Below, piece by piece: positions 62,660-64,000 of a stretch of 64,000 nt of DNA (the stretch's first letter is position 1; each line of letters begins with the position of its first letter). Position numbers and translations under genes: made by a program. Origin of the DNA: Oscillospiraceae bacterium (GTDB lineage Bacteria; Bacillota; Clostridia; TANB77; CAG-508); NCBI GenBank assembly GCA_009778695.1, contig WRFS01000001.1, positions 37,765 to 101,764 on the forward strand. Direction: 5' to 3'. The notes beneath the pieces are model-generated. The model saw nothing but the letters and a program-made list of their open reading frames with translations, was not told the origin of the DNA and did no database searches.

Positions 62660-62890
62660 TTTCAGGCATTGTCATTCTGAGTCTTACTTCGTAGCCCGAC
62701 TTACGAAGAATCTTACTTTATCTATTTTCATTTGGATACCTACCATTTAGTAAGATTCTTCGTGAGCAAGGCTTTGTAGTAACGCTCAGAATGACACCTA
62801 CTTGTTTTTTGTAAGTATATCACATTTTATGTTTCGAAAGAAGTCTATTGTATATGTAGGGGCGAGCATTGCTCGTCCGAGCTATATGGG
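62660..62890. repeat. MITE-like palindrome with a copy of the 105-bp repeat and a GTAGGGG unit
   Basis: GTCATTCTGAGTCTTACTTC...ACGAAGAATCTTAC on the left and GTAAGATTCTTCGTGAGCAA...CGCTCAGAATGAC on the right form long imperfect inverted arms. The right side continues into the inverse of 16648-16755, then GTAGGGGCGAGCATTGCTCG. No gene lies between HU and the dipeptidase. Confidence 0.8.
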
Positions 62891-62938
62891 AGCGAGCTAT
62901 TGCAGGATAGTATTAATTATTAGGAAGAGAGGATTTCT

Positions 62939-63931
62939 ATGTTAATTATTGATGGTCATGCAGATACTTTAAGTGTTGCATTAAAACAAGGTAAAACATT
63001 AAATAATTTAGATTATAGTTTTAATATAAATGATGCTTTCAAAAAAGCACCATTTATTCAAACGTTGGCAACCTTTGTAGATCCTAAATACCTTAAAAAA
63101 GATTCAGGCTTTAAAATAGCAAATAATATAATAAATAAATTTTATAGTGAATATGAAAAAAATAAAGACAAATTAATATTGATTAAAGATAAAACAGATT
63201 TGGAAAAAGTTATTGCTGAAAAAAAGGTAGGGGCAATTCTTTCGATAGAAAATGGAAGTGCTATTGATGGAAAATTAGAGAATGTTGATTATTTTTTAAA
63301 TATGGGAATAAAGATAATGTCTATTACGTGGAATAAGGATAATGATTTAGGTTGTGGAGCATTAACTAAGAATGATACAGGGTTAACCGATTTAGGAAAA
63401 GAATATGTAAAAAAGCTAAATCAAAAGAATATTTTAACGGATGTTTCACATGCTTCAGAAAAAAGTTTTTATGAAGTATTTGATATATCAAGTAAACCAA
63501 TTATTGCAACACATTCTTGTGTTAAGGAATTGTGCAACCATCCTCGTAATTTAACGAATGACCAAATAAAGAAGATTGCAGAAAGTGGAGGAACCATAGG
63601 GGTTTGTTTTTATAATAAATTTTTATCCGAGAAAGATATTTCGACAATTGATGATATTGTAAAACATATTGAATATATTGTAAATTTAGTAGGAATAGAT
63701 TATGTTTCATTTGGTACGGACTTTGAAGGCGTTAAAAAGAACGAGTTACCAGAAGGTATATCTGGTGTATTGGATTTTGATAAGATATTTAATAAGTTAA
63801 GAGATAGGGGATTTAAAGAAGAAGATATAGAGAAAATAGCTGGTAAGAATTTTGAGAAAGTATTGAAAAGTGTAGCAATTAGAATAAATTTTGATGTTGC
63901 AAATGTAGGTAAGGGTAAGAGTATAAAGTAG
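62939..63931 (+). CDS. Membrane dipeptidase family (M19) protein
   Basis: 330 aa. Metal-site motifs IDGHADTL (His-x-Asp), SIENG (bridging Glu), ATHSCVKELCNHPRNL with a downstream His, and FGTDFEG (Asp). This is the renal-dipeptidase fold, cytoplasmic here with no signal peptide. It hydrolyses dipeptides, including some D-amino acid containing ones. GAAGAGAGG lies upstream. No in-frame CGG. Confidence 0.92.
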   Translation: MLIIDGHADTLSVALKQGKTLNNLDYSFNINDAFKKAPFIQTLATFVDPKYLKKDSGFKIANNIINKFYSEYEKNKDKLILIKDKTDLEKVIAEKKVGAILSIENGSAIDGKLENVDYFLNMGIKIMSITWNKDNDLGCGALTKNDTGLTDLGKEYVKKLNQKNILTDVSHASEKSFYEVFDISSKPIIATHSCVKELCNHPRNLTNDQIKKIAESGGTIGVCFYNKFLSEKDISTIDDIVKHIEYIVNLVGIDYVSFGTDFEGVKKNELPEGISGVLDFDKIFNKLRDRGFKEEDIEKIAGKNFEKVLKSVAIRINFDVANVGKGKSIK

Positions 63932-63976
63932 TTAAAAATAAATTTCGACAGAATAAAAGGCTTGAAATGAGGTGCT

Positions 63977-64000
63977 TTGTCAAAAAAGGCAGCAAAAAAA
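63977..64000 (+). CDS. Start of a further gene (partial)
   Basis: A TTG at 63977 behind GAGGTGC opens S-K-K-A-A-K-K and runs off the window. The basic start would suit a nucleic-acid-binding protein, but nothing more can be said. Confidence 0.35.

Overview
This is an AT-rich chromosomal segment (roughly 30% G+C by eye) from a spore-forming, low-GC Gram-positive bacterium, most likely an uncultivated Clostridia-type Firmicute. Spore genes (gpr, bofA, spoIIP, a SpoVB-like flippase, a YjcZ-like peptide) lie beside ordinary Firmicute housekeeping genes (serS, engB, uvrC, rplM-rpsI, hisS, lysC, recJ, relA, HU). No rRNA, tRNA or CRISPR was seen.

The main observation is about decoding. Checked by eye, in-frame CGG is almost absent from the coding sequences: I count 14 in-frame CGG codons in the window. 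At 12 of them (bofA, uvrC, a small helical protein, a P-type ATPase, an M48 peptidase, a small toxin-like gene, a pilin-like Ig protein, a 237-aa element protein, a B-box zinc protein, a TPR membrane protein, a TIGR03943-like protein and ylbF) the zero frame stops soon afterwards. Skipping the C and continuing on GGN (Gly) restores a full-length or more protein-like product. Every frameshift I could find, in chromosomal and mobile genes and on both strands, sits at an in-frame CGG. This suggests that CGG has no normal decoder here and acts as a +1 frameshift signal (CGGN read as Gly). Two genes, a LemA-like one and a DUF4279 one, carry in-frame CGG without needing a shift. The LemA-like gene looks compositionally foreign and the DUF4279 gene is mobile-element cargo.

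Layout: 0-8.7 kb, a TadC/T2SSF-like membrane protein, six small proteins with pilin-like N-termini, a 751-aa protein with a zinc ribbon, and a cohesin-like surface protein. 8.9-9.2 kb, a small hydrophobic peptide gene resembling a type I toxin. 9.3-22.2 kb, housekeeping and spore genes with many short palindromic repeats. 22.14-29.98 kb, a 7.8-kb tyrosine-integrase element inserted at the 3' end of rpsI, carrying an XRE switch, two metallopeptidases, a VirD4-like ATPase and a replication-relaxation protein. 30-33.2 kb, hisS and an Ig-like surface protein. 33.40-39.89 kb, a 6.5-kb serine-recombinase element that splits lysC; removing it restores the lysC frame exactly. 40.5-64 kb, CapA-like, LRR-transglutaminase, GT4, YlbF, RecJ, RelA, metallo-beta-lactamase fold, SpoIIP, a 1729-aa vWA/SdrD-like surface protein beside a VirD4-like ATPase, a SpoVB-like flippase, HU and an M19 dipeptidase.

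The two integrated elements use unrelated recombinases but share a homologous, hairpin-rich non-coding module (about 28.37-28.58 and 34.79-34.99 kb), a candidate common transfer or replication origin. Palindromic GTAGGGG-type repeats are scattered between genes and also inside relA (in frame), uvrC and the P-type ATPase. In the last two, the disturbed frame is recovered only through CGG. A separate family of long hairpins has arms that differ between copies but stay complementary within each copy.
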